A stretch of 64,000 nucleotides of DNA from Paenibacillus turpanensis. GTDB taxonomy: Bacteria > Bacillota > Bacilli > Paenibacillales > YIM-B00363. Location: assembly GCF_011421635.1 (NCBI RefSeq), contig NZ_WTLI01000002.1, forward strand, positions 124,347-188,346, written 5' to 3'. Of this stretch, positions 24,296 through 34,197 are shown in pieces. Every line of letters starts with the position of its first letter. Positions within the stretch are counted from its first letter, which is position 1. The notes under the pieces are model-generated. The model made no database searches. It saw nothing but the letters and a program-made list of their open reading frames with translations, and had not been told where the DNA came from. The position numbers and the translations under genes were made by a program.

Positions 24296-25237
24296 ATGAA
24301 GCTGGATCGATTGTTAGCGATTACCATGCTGCTTTTAAATCGCCGTCGTGTGAGTGCGAAAGAGCTGTCCGATCGTTTCGAGGTATCCCTTCGCACGGTG
24401 TACCGCGATGTAGAAGCTATTACGCAAGCCGGAATCCCGGTTGTGTCCTATCCTGGGTCGTGCGGCGGGTACGAAATTATGGAGCAGTATAGGCTTGATC
24501 GACAATATCTAAGTTCGGAAGAGCTTCAGTCCATTGTAATCGCACTGAAAGGCGTCGCACCTACTCTGGAGGAAGAGCAAATTGGTACACTGCTGGACAA
24601 GGTTGGAGCTCTTCTTTCCCGTACAGAACATAACAAAGGCAGCGAACTTCAACAGCAGCTCTACATTGATATCCATCCTTGGCGTGACGGCAGCCATGAA
24701 AAAGAAGTATTAGCAACTCTCAAAAATGCCATTCGCAGCTCCCGATTCGTTCGCTTTTCTTATACGAATTCGGATGGCCGGGGTTCCGACCGCAGCTGTG
24801 AGCCGATGGGCATCGTTTTGAAAGGTTATTTATGGTATCTATTCGGCTATTGCTTGCTCCGGAATGAATTTCGCATCTTTCGATTGTCCCGCATTGAAAG
24901 GTTGGAGCTGCTTACGGATTCTTTTCAGCGCCGTCCATTTAATATGGATCAATTGCGACTACGTTGGGCTGGCGACCACTCCAAAGATTGTATTCGCCTT
25001 ACCTTACGCTTTAAGCCGGAGGCTAAATCCAAGGTCTTCGATTATTTTCCTCACGAACACGTATCCGTACAAACGGATGGTTCTTTACTCGTAAAAACCA
25101 GTCAACCGGATGAGCCGTGGCTTTATGGAATGCTATTAAGCTACGGAGCGACGGTAAAAGTATTAGAACCCGATTCGGTCGCTCAAACACTGCTACAAAA
25201 AATTGATGAAATTATTTCTCTATACAATAAACCCTGA
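24296..25237 (+). CDS. YafY-type HTH/WYL-domain transcriptional regulator
   Basis: Regulator of 313 residues. The N-terminal winged helix reads KLDRLLAITMLLLNRRRVSA then LSDRFEVSLRTVYRDVEAI. The middle is a WYL domain (residues about 140-210, FSYTN, EPMGIVLKGYLWYLFGYC, FRLSRIERL) followed by a WCX-type C-terminal domain. WYL domains sense small ligands or nucleic acid ends. The gene is followed closely by a DinB-family gene in the same direction, with a hairpin lacking a U tract between, so they may be co-transcribed. Its target is not evident. Confidence 0.9.
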   Translation: MKLDRLLAITMLLLNRRRVSAKELSDRFEVSLRTVYRDVEAITQAGIPVVSYPGSCGGYEIMEQYRLDRQYLSSEELQSIVIALKGVAPTLEEEQIGTLLDKVGALLSRTEHNKGSELQQQLYIDIHPWRDGSHEKEVLATLKNAIRSSRFVRFSYTNSDGRGSDRSCEPMGIVLKGYLWYLFGYCLLRNEFRIFRLSRIERLELLTDSFQRRPFNMDQLRLRWAGDHSKDCIRLTLRFKPEAKSKVFDYFPHEHVSVQTDGSLLVKTSQPDEPWLYGMLLSYGATVKVLEPDSVAQTLLQKIDEIISLYNKP

Positions 25238-25254
25238 CATAAGGCTGTCAGGGT
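25231..25254 (+). terminator. hairpin after the WYL regulator gene
   Basis: ACCCTGACA-TAAGGC-TGTCAGGGT forms nine pairs and covers the stop codon region. No U tract follows, so termination would be partial at best. Confidence 0.45.
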
Positions 25255-25309
25255 CCAAATGATATGGTAAAAGAGTACTTATCATATTATATGAATAGGA
25301 GTAGATGTC

Positions 25310-25810
25310 ATGTTTGTATCGATCGAGCAATTTATTCAGGCTTGGCAAAATGAAAGTAAAGCAACGGAGCGCGTTATGGATCTGCTCAACGACCAAGCCC
25401 TCAGTCAAGCAATTACGCCTGAATCCCGAACGCTTGGTCAAATCGCTTGGCATATAGCGACGAGTATTCACGAAATGTTATCTCGTACTGGCCTCGAATT
25501 TCCCGCTCCGGAGGGAGAAGAGATGGCGCCGCAATCCGCACAGTTCATTGCTCAAACATACCGGGACTCGTCCAGCGCAATAATCCAGGTGATAAAAAAC
25601 CAATGGACGGACGAACACTTGGCTCAGTTGTGCGATATGTACGGTGAGCAATGGCCGAACGGATTGACCCTTCACATCCTGATTCAGCATGAAATTCATC
25701 ATCGTGGTCAGATGACGGTACTTATGCGACAAGCCGGCCTGCGTGTACCTAGCATCTACGGACCAACCCGTGAGGATTGGCTACAACAAGGGATGAGCCC
25801 CTTGTTATAG
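25310..25810 (+). CDS. DinB-family protein
   Basis: Four-helix-bundle protein of 166 residues. The metal-binding histidines of the family are present: one in IAWHIATS (about residue 47) and two in QHEIHHRGQMTVLMR (about 128-132). DinB/YfiT proteins bind a divalent metal, and some are thiol-dependent S-transferases using bacillithiol. Which activity applies here is unknown. It follows the WYL regulator and ends before a strong terminator. Confidence 0.9.
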   Translation: MFVSIEQFIQAWQNESKATERVMDLLNDQALSQAITPESRTLGQIAWHIATSIHEMLSRTGLEFPAPEGEEMAPQSAQFIAQTYRDSSSAIIQVIKNQWTDEHLAQLCDMYGEQWPNGLTLHILIQHEIHHRGQMTVLMRQAGLRVPSIYGPTREDWLQQGMSPLL

Positions 25811-25822
25811 AAATTATGAAGG

Positions 25823-25848
25823 GCCGCTCTTTTCCTAGAGCGGCTTTT
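25823..25848 (+). terminator. terminator of the DinB gene
   Basis: GCCGCTCT-TTTCCT-AGAGCGGC followed by TTTTCTT on the plus strand; it lies between convergent genes. Confidence 0.88.
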
Positions 25849-25849
25849 C

Positions 25850-26617
25850 TTAGATTATCCAGCTGCGTACCGCGTATGCGATTCCGTCTTCATGAAGTGG
25901 CTTTGTAACATACTTAGCCCTCTGTTTCAGCTCGTCAACGGCGTTACCCATCGCAACTCCGGTGCCTACAGCAGCGATCATTTCCAAATCATTTATCCCG
26001 TCCCCGAACGCTGCTGCCTCCTCAATCGGGATTTCCAAACGATCAAGCAGCCTTTTTAGGCCGACCGCTTTATTCATACCGGAAGGGTTGATATCGACCG
26101 CCCACGGACGCCATCGGTGAACGTAATGCTGCGCATCCCCTTCTCCAACGTACCGCTTCTCTTCCTCCGAATTACAAAAAACGATACATTGATATACGTC
26201 TGGAACCGGCTCCCCCTTTTTCAAAACCATCGGTTCCATAAATCCGATTTCTTGCTGAGCTCTGCGGAAGCAATCGTGATTTTCCTTATTAATCAGCAGT
26301 TGATCAGAGGTGTATAAAACGATTCCATGATCCTGTTCTTCGCCTTCATGGAGCCATGCTGATATTGTTTTTTCAGAAAACGCTTTTCCTTCTAACGTCT
26401 TTCCCTTATATCCGATATGACTTCCGTTGCAGGTGACGGCCCAGTCGATTCCCAGCTCTTCACGAAGGGAAGCCATCTCATATTCGCTTCTCCCCGTACA
26501 TAACGCGAGCGTAACTCCGCTTTCTTTTAGTTCCCTCAACGCCTTACGGGTTGAATCCGGCAAATAGTCCCTTTCACGTAATGTTCCATCCACATCAAAT
26601 GCCACGAACTTGATCAC
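25850..26617 (-). CDS. Cof-type HAD-IIB phosphatase
   Basis: Haloacid dehalogenase superfamily hydrolase of 255 residues. Motif I is FDVDGTL with the nucleophilic Asp, motif II is LALCTGRS, and motif IV is FGDGINDLEMI; the C2B cap lies between about residues 80 and 185. Such enzymes dephosphorylate sugar phosphates or cofactors such as FMN. It is monocistronic. The particular substrate cannot be assigned. Confidence 0.9.
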   Translation of the reverse strand: MIKFVAFDVDGTLRERDYLPDSTRKALRELKESGVTLALCTGRSEYEMASLREELGIDWAVTCNGSHIGYKGKTLEGKAFSEKTISAWLHEGEEQDHGIVLYTSDQLLINKENHDCFRRAQQEIGFMEPMVLKKGEPVPDVYQCIVFCNSEEEKRYVGEGDAQHYVHRWRPWAVDINPSGMNKAVGLKRLLDRLEIPIEEAAAFGDGINDLEMIAAVGTGVAMGNAVDELKQRAKYVTKPLHEDGIAYAVRSWII

Positions 26618-26796
26618 ATACCCACCCCATGCTCTTATTATCTGATTTCTATATTATAAGTGAATGTTCAAAGAATGTCCTCCGAAGGCTGAGTACCAGT
26701 TGCTTTGGTTTCAGCCCCCCTATTTGCTATAATTGAGTAAGAGGCTTGAAATCCTGATTAAACTTCGGAATTTATACTAAAAGGAGGATTTAAACG

Positions 26797-27960
26797 ATGA
26801 ATACGTTTGTGTATTACAATCCGACTCGATTATATTTTGGCAGTGGCTCCCTTGAGCAATTAACTAACCTGGTCCCCCAATACGGAACGAATGTATTAGT
26901 CGTTTACGGAGGCGGAAGTATTAAAAAAAATGGAGTATACGACCGCGTCATACAGCAGCTGGCGGGAGTGAATGCCAAAGTACATGAGCTTAGCGGCGTT
27001 GAACCGAACCCACGGCTTAGCACAGTGAACAAAGGGATTGATATATGCAAGAAAGAAAATATCGAGCTGATCCTTGCCGTAGGAGGAGGCAGCGTCATTG
27101 ATTGTACCAAGGCAATCGCGATCGGGGCCAAGTACGAAGGCAACGTGTGGGACATCATTACCCGTAAAGCAACGGGGAACGCCGCCCTGCCATTCGGTAC
27201 CGTACTTACCCTGGCCGCAACCGGTTCGGAAATGAATTCCGGCTCCGTTATTACAAATTGGGAAACGCAGGAAAAGCTTGGCTGGGGAAGCCCGCTTGTT
27301 TTCCCCAAATTTTCGATTCTGGATCCGGAATTTACTTTTTCCGTCCCGAAGGATCAAACCGTTTACGGCATGGTCGACATTATGTCCCACGTCTTGGAAC
27401 AATACTTTAATCATACCGGCAACACTCCGGTTCAAGACGGCTTCTGCGAAACCATCCTGCGGACTGTGATTGCTGCGGCACCAAAGCTTCTTGACAATCT
27501 TCAAAGCTATGAACACCGGGAGACCATTTTATATTCCGGAACAATGGCTCTAAACGGCACGCTTGCGATGGGTGTACGTGGCGATTGGGCAACCCACAAC
27601 ATCGAACATGCAGTAAGTGCGGTTTACGATATCCCTCATGGCGGAGGATTGGCAATCCTGTTTCCAAATTGGATGGGGCATGTCCTTGATGAAGGGGTCA
27701 CCCGGTTCAAACAATTTGCCGTCAACGTGTTCGACATAGATCCTGCAGGTAAATCGGACCGTGAAACTGCCCTGGAAGGCATTCAAGCCCTTCGTTCATT
27801 CTGGTCCTCCATCGGAGCTCCTAGCCGCTTAGCTGACTACGGCATCACGGATGAAAAGCTGGAAATCATGGCCGATAAAACAATGGTCTATGGTCCATTC
27901 GGGCACTTCAAGACGCTGCAGCGTGAAGATGTGCTGGAAATTTACCGTAAATCTTTATAA
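26797..27960 (+). CDS. iron-containing alcohol dehydrogenase (YugJ/Bdh type)
   Basis: NAD(P)H-dependent group III alcohol dehydrogenase of 387 residues, related to butanol dehydrogenases and YugJ. NAD-binding segments VVYGGGS and [13 protein letters not shown] lie in the N-terminal half. Metal ligands are in [13 protein letters not shown] (Asp, His), [15 protein letters not shown] (His, His) further on. AAGGAGG precedes the ATG. The physiological role is probably reduction of aldehydes during fermentation or detoxification. It is followed by a clear terminator. Confidence 0.93.
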   Translation: MNTFVYYNPTRLYFGSGSLEQLTNLVPQYGTNVLVVYGGGSIKKNGVYDRVIQQLAGVNAKVHELSGVEPNPRLSTVNKGIDICKKENIELILAVGGGSVIDCTKAIAIGAKYEGNVWDIITRKATGNAALPFGTVLTLAATGSEMNSGSVITNWETQEKLGWGSPLVFPKFSILDPEFTFSVPKDQTVYGMVDIMSHVLEQYFNHTGNTPVQDGFCETILRTVIAAAPKLLDNLQSYEHRETILYSGTMALNGTLAMGVRGDWATHNIEHAVSAVYDIPHGGGLAILFPNWMGHVLDEGVTRFKQFAVNVFDIDPAGKSDRETALEGIQALRSFWSSIGAPSRLADYGITDEKLEIMADKTMVYGPFGHFKTLQREDVLEIYRKSL

Positions 27961-27969
27961 AGTCAACGC

Positions 27970-28001
27970 AGCTGCAAACCAATTCGGTTTGCAGCTTTTT
28001 A
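27970..28001 (+). terminator. terminator of the alcohol dehydrogenase gene
   Basis: AGCTGCAAACC-AATTC-GGTTTGCAGCT followed by TTTT on the plus strand. Confidence 0.9.
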
Positions 28002-28136
28002 TTCGTATATACCCACATCGCTTTATCGGACTCTATTCTTAAAGTACCTTAAGAATAATTCCAAAGGTCCCTAGGAAAGCTAACCCAAAATTAGATATAC
28101 TTGTACATATACAGATTAATTTTCGGAGGAAGTGCC

Positions 28137-30845
28137 ATGATTCGTCGTACCATCAAGCTATGGTCGATTCTAACCATTACTGTAAGCTCTGTAATATTTC
28201 CTTTCTTTCCACAATCCGATCATGCTGCGATTGCTCAAGGCGATTACAAAAAAACCTACTTTGTTTCACCTCATGGTAGTGATAAAAATCCTGGAACCGA
28301 GGACGCGCCTTTTCAAACACTAGAGCGTGCTCGTAATGAAGTACGAAACCTCAAACAAAAGAAGGGGTTACCTGATGGCGGCGTGACCATATACCTTCGT
28401 GAGGGAACTTATCGGAGAAATGATACCTTCATCTTAGAGAGCTTGGATTCTGGAAAGGAAGGCAAACCAATCGTATATTCTTCCTATCCGGGCGAGAAGG
28501 TCCAAATTGCAGGCGGGGTGACCTTGTCTGGAACGGATTTTAAGCCGGTCAGCGACCCCTTTGTATTAAATCGCTTGCAGGATTCCGTGCAGGATCAAGT
28601 ATTCCATTATGATCTCCACGACGCAGGCTACACGGATTATGGAACGATTGAACAGGTCGGTATGGGGCTGCCTCCCAAAACAGCGGCGCCTGAGCTATTT
28701 ATTGACGAGAAACCGATGACATTATCCCGTTATCCGAATGAAGGTTATGTAACAGTAGGCAGTGTAATAGACGCCGGAGGGAATCCACGTTCCAAAGAAG
28801 GAAAATCTCAGCAAATGGACTTGGAAATGTCCAAGGGGGCTGTATTCAACTTTAAAGACTCTCGACCTACAACATGGGAAAATACCGGCGATTTATGGAT
28901 GTTCGGATACTGGTATTGGGATTGGGCAGATGGGAACCTAAATATTCAATCCATTGACAGCGTCAATATTTCTACAAAGTCAGCTAGCTTTTATTCGATT
29001 CGTCAAGGGCAACGCTACTATTATTATAATATTCTCGAAGAATTAGATATTCCAGGCGAGTGGTACCTTGATCGAAAAAGTGGAAAGCTTTATCTCATTC
29101 CTCCTTCAAACATGGAGCAGGCAAAAATTCAGCTGTCACTGCTGGGTAAGCCTTTAGTAAAAATGGAAGAGACATCTTACATTCAATGGAAGGATATTAG
29201 TTTCCAGCTCACTCGAGACGATGCGATTATTGTAAACAACGGAGAACACAACCTTATCACAGGCTGCGAACTAAGCTTAATTGGAAGAAGTGCCGTTAAA
29301 ATAAATAATGGCCGTAATAACAGCGTACTTAGCTCGGAAATCCATGATACCGGAAACGGTGGTATTAGCTTGACCGGTGGAAACCGTGAAACATTGGAGC
29401 CTGGTCGAAATACCGCTAAAAATAATCATATTTACAGATACAGCCGTTTAGCAAAAACCTATGCTGCTGCGGTTAGTCTGTCTGGCGTTGGAAATACGGC
29501 GGAAAACAACTATATTCACGATGCTCCACATCTAGCAATTCGGTTTGACGGCAATGACCATATTATTGAATACAACGAAATTTCTAATGTTATGAATGAT
29601 ACTGGCGATGGCGGAGCGATCTACACGGGCCGGGATTGGACAGAGCGCGGCAATATCATTCGTTACAATTATTTACATGATATTAATAATAGCGTGTCCA
29701 TTGACCAGTTTGGTATATATCTCGATGATCTTGCATCTGGAACCCACGCACATTCCAACATTTTTTATAATGTAGACCAAGCGTTTATGATTGGCGGAGG
29801 CAGAAGCAATATTATTGAAAACAACGTTATTATGAATAGTTCGAAGGCATTCCGAGGCGATAATCGCGGGATGACATGGTACAAAAATGAAACCGGTCCC
29901 GGAGGCGTTTTATACAAGCGTCTAAATCAGGTGCCTTATCAGTCCTCAGTATGGAGCAAATATAGCAATTTAGCTAACATCCTGCAGGATGAGCCCGAGA
30001 AACCAAAGCATAATGAAATAAAAAATAATGTCGTATACCAGTCCTCTGACATGTTCAAGCTTTCCGAGGCCTTTAAGGAATACAGTATCATTAAAAATAA
30101 CATTCAAACCAATGATAAGAGTGCTCAGTTTGTAAATGAAGCCACTATAAAGCCGATTAGCAAACCAAAGTCGACCATATTAAGACAAATCCCAAGCTTT
30201 AAAGAGATACCCGTTGACAAGATCGGACTTTACATCGATGAACACCGTACAAAGCTACATGGTAAAAGTGATACAACACAGAAGCAAAAAGCGGTCGCCT
30301 TTTACGATAGCTTTGAAGAGGGGTTAGGAAATTGGAAGAAAATTTCAAACTCCCAAGAAAATGATTTACCTGTTACGATTCAATCTTATCGGGGAATCAG
30401 CAGCTTCTCTCCTTCCGGAGATGTAGATGTAATTACAAACACATTCGCTCATGGTCAAAACAAGGTGCTGAGCCTGAGATTTTATGACAATGCGGAAGAT
30501 AAAAGCATGAAAGTCATTGGAAGAGTCGATGATGGGATGCTTCCAAGAGCTTTAGGGGTAGACACGACCATAACGGAGACGAATTATGTTTATAGAATTG
30601 ATGATCGGTCAAAAGCAACCTCCATTCCGCGTTCGACCGGATGGCATGAATTCGTTTGGGTTTATACGTCAGGTTCCGGGGTTGATATGTATATCGATGG
30701 CGAAAAGGTGGCAACCGCAACAGGAGTGAAGGAATTTAACTTTATCGCATTGGGAGATTATTGGGAAGATCAAATGACGGCAAAAGTATTCTTTGACGAT
30801 GTTGAAGTTGAGGATAAATATTATTCTCGAGTAACAAATGAGTAG
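28137..30845 (+). CDS. secreted right-handed parallel beta-helix protein
   Basis: Exported protein of about 902 residues. A signal peptide (KLWSILTITVSSVIFPFF) is followed by YFVSPHGSDKNPGT and DAPFQTLERA, the usual opening of pectate-lyase-like beta-helix proteins. Repeated short turns such as NNYIHDAPHL, HIIEYNEISNV and NIIENNVIMNS form the coils from about 350 to 580. The last 170 residues look like a LamG/concanavalin-type sandwich (SFEEGLGNWKK; VDMYIDGEKVATATG). This suggests a polysaccharide-binding or -cleaving role outside the cell. Start at ATG 28137, with GGAGG nine bases before; the in-frame upstream ATG lacks a ribosome site. Catalytic residues cannot be assigned. Confidence 0.88.
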   Translation: MIRRTIKLWSILTITVSSVIFPFFPQSDHAAIAQGDYKKTYFVSPHGSDKNPGTEDAPFQTLERARNEVRNLKQKKGLPDGGVTIYLREGTYRRNDTFILESLDSGKEGKPIVYSSYPGEKVQIAGGVTLSGTDFKPVSDPFVLNRLQDSVQDQVFHYDLHDAGYTDYGTIEQVGMGLPPKTAAPELFIDEKPMTLSRYPNEGYVTVGSVIDAGGNPRSKEGKSQQMDLEMSKGAVFNFKDSRPTTWENTGDLWMFGYWYWDWADGNLNIQSIDSVNISTKSASFYSIRQGQRYYYYNILEELDIPGEWYLDRKSGKLYLIPPSNMEQAKIQLSLLGKPLVKMEETSYIQWKDISFQLTRDDAIIVNNGEHNLITGCELSLIGRSAVKINNGRNNSVLSSEIHDTGNGGISLTGGNRETLEPGRNTAKNNHIYRYSRLAKTYAAAVSLSGVGNTAENNYIHDAPHLAIRFDGNDHIIEYNEISNVMNDTGDGGAIYTGRDWTERGNIIRYNYLHDINNSVSIDQFGIYLDDLASGTHAHSNIFYNVDQAFMIGGGRSNIIENNVIMNSSKAFRGDNRGMTWYKNETGPGGVLYKRLNQVPYQSSVWSKYSNLANILQDEPEKPKHNEIKNNVVYQSSDMFKLSEAFKEYSIIKNNIQTNDKSAQFVNEATIKPISKPKSTILRQIPSFKEIPVDKIGLYIDEHRTKLHGKSDTTQKQKAVAFYDSFEEGLGNWKKISNSQENDLPVTIQSYRGISSFSPSGDVDVITNTFAHGQNKVLSLRFYDNAEDKSMKVIGRVDDGMLPRALGVDTTITETNYVYRIDDRSKATSIPRSTGWHEFVWVYTSGSGVDMYIDGEKVATATGVKEFNFIALGDYWEDQMTAKVFFDDVEVEDKYYSRVTNE

Positions 30846-30860
30846 GGAATGATAACGATA

Positions 30861-30909
30861 AAAGACGATCCCATTCAAGCCATGAAGGCTTGTTCCTGGA
30901 TCGTCTTTT
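30861..30909. terminator. bidirectional terminator
   Basis: AAAGACGATCC pairs with GGATCGTCTTT, enclosing a second stem CAAGCC/GGCTTG. It has T runs on both strands and lies between convergent genes. Confidence 0.88.
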
Positions 30910-30924
30910 ACTTTTAACTATTCC

Positions 30925-33000
30925 CTACCGAATATCACCCAAGTACCGTTTCACGGCACCGTTCGGGGTATCCACAACCTCGTATACCTTAGCGTAATTG
31001 TTAATGCTGTACTGATATAAACTAATGTTGGAGAGGGTCAAATGATTGTCACCATTCAATAAACGTGTCGTTCCGACAAATGGAACCGTCTGACTGCCGA
31101 GCAGCTGGCCGAGCGGGTCCACAATGTCAAACTGCAGCTTCGATACGGCCGAATCCATAATGACTTGATCCTTACGCTCGATATCCAAGTTCATTTTTAA
31201 CGAATACGCGAAGTTTGTGCTGAGAGTACCGTTCAAAACAAGATCGGAGCTCTTGACTACAATATTGTACGGGTACACATCCCAGTTATCGTTGCTCGTA
31301 TCATCGCTCTGATAATTCGAGTTTACACTCGCGATTAACGCGGCATCCGAGCTGCCCTCGTACAAGCTGAGTGTCACTGGCTTACTATCGTCAGCGGAGC
31401 GAAGCAGGAACGAATAGCTGACGACATAGCTGCTGTTTGCATCGATTTGTGCTGCGACACTTGCTTGACGCGTGCCTGTATACACTTGTCCAGCGGCGTC
31501 TCTAAGCTTGGCGGACAACGTCGGGAATGCAATAACATCCTCGCCTACATTCGTAATTTTCAGCTTTGCGATTGCCGTCTGAAAACCATTCGTTTCATTA
31601 TCGTAAAGCTTGAGCTCAGACAAGGCTACCGACATCTCTGCATTCGTCGCAATCTCCATCGGCTCCCCGATTTCGTAAGTTGCACCGTTACCGCCGGTTT
31701 GATTGACCACCGTCGCTTGATTCAGGTCAGCAACGGCCACTGGCAGCAGCGTCGAAACAGCGCCCGTTGAAGATGCGGCCCCTGCCGATTCCTCAGTGCT
31801 CTTCGCTTCCATCAAAGCAAGCTGCAGCTGCTCAACGGACATCCCCTTCGGCAGTACTGCACTGAAAGAATACGTCTCCGACTCGCCCTGCGATAAGTAA
31901 TCCGGATGATCGGAAGATACGTCTTCCGCTTGAATCGTAACCCCGCCTTTGCTGGAGTAGTAATACCCCGTCAAATCCGGGAGAGCTGCGATCCGGTCCG
32001 AAGTATTGCTAATTTTCACTGTCGTACGTACCCACTGCTGACCTGCCGCCTGCGTCACCTTCGCAGAATCCACTTGAAGCACCGAGAGTGGCTGGCCGTA
32101 CGAATCGCGAAGCGTCTGAGACTCGCCGACACTCGTCGGAGCTGCTCCTAGCAAGGAGATACTATCCAAGACGGTAGCAGCTTCTCCCGATTGAACGTAC
32201 CACTGCAGCGCCCAGGCGTCATCCGCCTGATCATCGGCAACCGCAGCCTGAAGCGTAAGCTTGACCGGTTTGCCCGGAAGCAGCGTTTGATCCGCTCCGT
32301 CAATGAGCGCCGCCTCTGATTTAACGCCATTGCTATTTTGTACGCGCGCCTTCAACGCCTGCGGAAGCGTAAAAGCCGAGGTTCCTGTATTTTCCGCGCT
32401 TACCTCGATATAGAGCTGCCACTTGTTGTTCCTGTAAACGAAATACTGATCCAGCTGGCGAATCGTCACCCAGGACTGATCAGGCAGCGTGCTGTCCACC
32501 GAAGCCATATGAACCGATGCCGCCGGCTGCGATTCCTGTCCGGAAGACAAGGCGGATGCCACAGATAAGCTGCCAATTGTACGAGTCACCGCCGAACCCT
32601 GCCCCCAGGCGAATACGGTCACAAAAAGCTGGTCGGCGGTTAAGCCTGGGGCGACCTCCGTCGAGAATGGGAACACACTTTCCTGCCCGGGCTGTACTCT
32701 AGCTTTCAGCTTTCCGCTTAGCACAGCCGGATATTGAATGCCTCTCGAATCGGCAACGCGTACGCCGTACTGGTTAAAATCCACAACGCTTGCACCTTTG
32801 TTATGCAAGGTTAACGAGAAACGAAGTGAGGAGTCATCGGCCCCTTCTGTATACCGGACATTATCCAAAGTAAAATATACGCTGTCATTAATAAAAACGC
32901 CCTCTTTGCCCAAGGCCGTTAACGGCGTCAGAGCAAAGCACAAGAAAAGCGACGCTGTAAGGAGCAGGCACAGTCCGCGTCTCCATTCGCGTGGTTTCAT
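30925..33000 (-). CDS. exported multi-domain protein linked to the efflux operon
   Basis: Protein of 691 residues with an N-terminal signal peptide (GLCLLLTASLFLCFALTPLTALG). The rest consists of about four beta-rich repeats of 120-150 residues, each with a pattern such as LRFSLTLHNKGASVVDF, WVRTTVKISNTSDRIA and TAIAKLKITNVGEDVI. This pattern is like DUF4352/telomeric-type immunoglobulin domains. No enzyme motif is seen. GGAGG precedes ATG 32998-33000. It follows the MacB-like permease gene by 18 bases, so it is the fourth cistron of the efflux operon and may be its cargo or partner. Function unknown. Confidence 0.75.
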   Translation of the reverse strand: MKPREWRRGLCLLLTASLFLCFALTPLTALGKEGVFINDSVYFTLDNVRYTEGADDSSLRFSLTLHNKGASVVDFNQYGVRVADSRGIQYPAVLSGKLKARVQPGQESVFPFSTEVAPGLTADQLFVTVFAWGQGSAVTRTIGSLSVASALSSGQESQPAASVHMASVDSTLPDQSWVTIRQLDQYFVYRNNKWQLYIEVSAENTGTSAFTLPQALKARVQNSNGVKSEAALIDGADQTLLPGKPVKLTLQAAVADDQADDAWALQWYVQSGEAATVLDSISLLGAAPTSVGESQTLRDSYGQPLSVLQVDSAKVTQAAGQQWVRTTVKISNTSDRIAALPDLTGYYYSSKGGVTIQAEDVSSDHPDYLSQGESETYSFSAVLPKGMSVEQLQLALMEAKSTEESAGAASSTGAVSTLLPVAVADLNQATVVNQTGGNGATYEIGEPMEIATNAEMSVALSELKLYDNETNGFQTAIAKLKITNVGEDVIAFPTLSAKLRDAAGQVYTGTRQASVAAQIDANSSYVVSYSFLLRSADDSKPVTLSLYEGSSDAALIASVNSNYQSDDTSNDNWDVYPYNIVVKSSDLVLNGTLSTNFAYSLKMNLDIERKDQVIMDSAVSKLQFDIVDPLGQLLGSQTVPFVGTTRLLNGDNHLTLSNISLYQYSINNYAKVYEVVDTPNGAVKRYLGDIR

Positions 33001-33018
33001 AATATCTACCTCCAAGGT

Positions 33019-34197
33019 TTAATCAAAACGCAGGGCATCAATCGGTTTCAGTCGGGAAGCCTTATTCGCGGGATATATGCCGAACACGATGCCGACGATG
33101 ACGGAAAACGCAAAAGCGTACAGGCCAAATTCCAGTGAAAGCTTTGTTGGCTGTTCTGGATTAAGAAACGGCCAACTCAGTGCCGCCCCAATGCCAAGCA
33201 GTAAACCCAGCAAGCCTCCCAAACCGCTGATTACCGTCGCCTCCATCAAAAACTGGGACAAAATATGTCTGCGCTTCGCACCGATGGACTTGCGAATCCC
33301 AATCTCCCTCGTTCTTTCACTTACCGTGACAAGCATAATATTCATAATTCCGATTCCGCCGACCAAAAGGGAGATGCACGCAACACTGATCAGCTGGTTA
33401 GTCAGCGTCGCCGAGGCTTCTTGGCGCGAGCTGATCAGCTCCTCCTGGTTTGTAATGCGAAAGCCGTTGCTGCTTTTAAATTTTGCCGTTAAGTATTGTG
33501 TGATGGTGCTTTCTGCCTGGGATATCGTCGTCGTGTCCTGCGCCTCAATGTACGTCGTGCGAATCGTTCCCAGCTTATATGCGCGCCGCGCGGTTTCCAG
33601 CGGAACGACCACGGAGTCGTCAACCGATGCGCCGCCAAGGCTGGAGCCTTTTTCCTTGAGCTTTCCGATAATCGTAAATACGATTCCGTCGATATTGACC
33701 TCTTTGCCGACGGGATCCTCCTGCCCGAACAGTGTTTCCGCCGTTCCGCTGCCAAGCACGGCTACCGGATTACGGTATTCATTATCCGCCGGGACGATGA
33801 AGCGGCCGGAATCGATCTCCGCCTTGACAATGTCGATGTAGCGGTCATTCGTGCCAATCATGGTGAACGCCTCTGTCGTACGATCATATTTCACGTTGGA
33901 GTTCGATTTCGTAACCGTCGGAGCCATCGCCCCGATCTCGGGCAGCAGCTCTAGCTCCATCAGCTCATCGTAATCAAGCTGCGTTGCACGACCGTTGCCG
34001 AACAAATTTGCTACGATCAGGTTTGTGCCCATATTCTCGTATTGCTTTTCAATTTGCTCTGAGGTGCCCTGCCCGATCGCCACCAGCGTTACGACAGAAG
34101 CCACCCCGATTATCACTCCGAGCATCGTAAGAAGCGTACGCAGCGGCTTGCTTGTAATCGTCCGCAGCGCCATCCCGATTAATTCAATTCCATTCAT
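33019..34197 (-). CDS. MacB/YknZ-like ABC transporter permease
   Basis: Permease of 392 residues with one N-terminal membrane helix (LRTLLTMLGVIIGVASVVTLVA), a large extracytoplasmic domain (about 45-270), and three C-terminal helices. GGIGIMNIMLVTVSERTREIGIRKSIGAKR is the conserved FtsX-type segment coupling to the ATPase. It pairs with the ATPase encoded upstream (4-bp overlap) and the HlyD-like adaptor to form a tripartite-like exporter of the YknXYZ type. Substrates of such systems are peptides or toxins. Confidence 0.92.
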   Translation of the reverse strand: MNGIELIGMALRTITSKPLRTLLTMLGVIIGVASVVTLVAIGQGTSEQIEKQYENMGTNLIVANLFGNGRATQLDYDELMELELLPEIGAMAPTVTKSNSNVKYDRTTEAFTMIGTNDRYIDIVKAEIDSGRFIVPADNEYRNPVAVLGSGTAETLFGQEDPVGKEVNIDGIVFTIIGKLKEKGSSLGGASVDDSVVVPLETARRAYKLGTIRTTYIEAQDTTTISQAESTITQYLTAKFKSSNGFRITNQEELISSRQEASATLTNQLISVACISLLVGGIGIMNIMLVTVSERTREIGIRKSIGAKRRHILSQFLMEATVISGLGGLLGLLLGIGAALSWPFLNPEQPTKLSLEFGLYAFAFSVIVGIVFGIYPANKASRLKPIDALRFD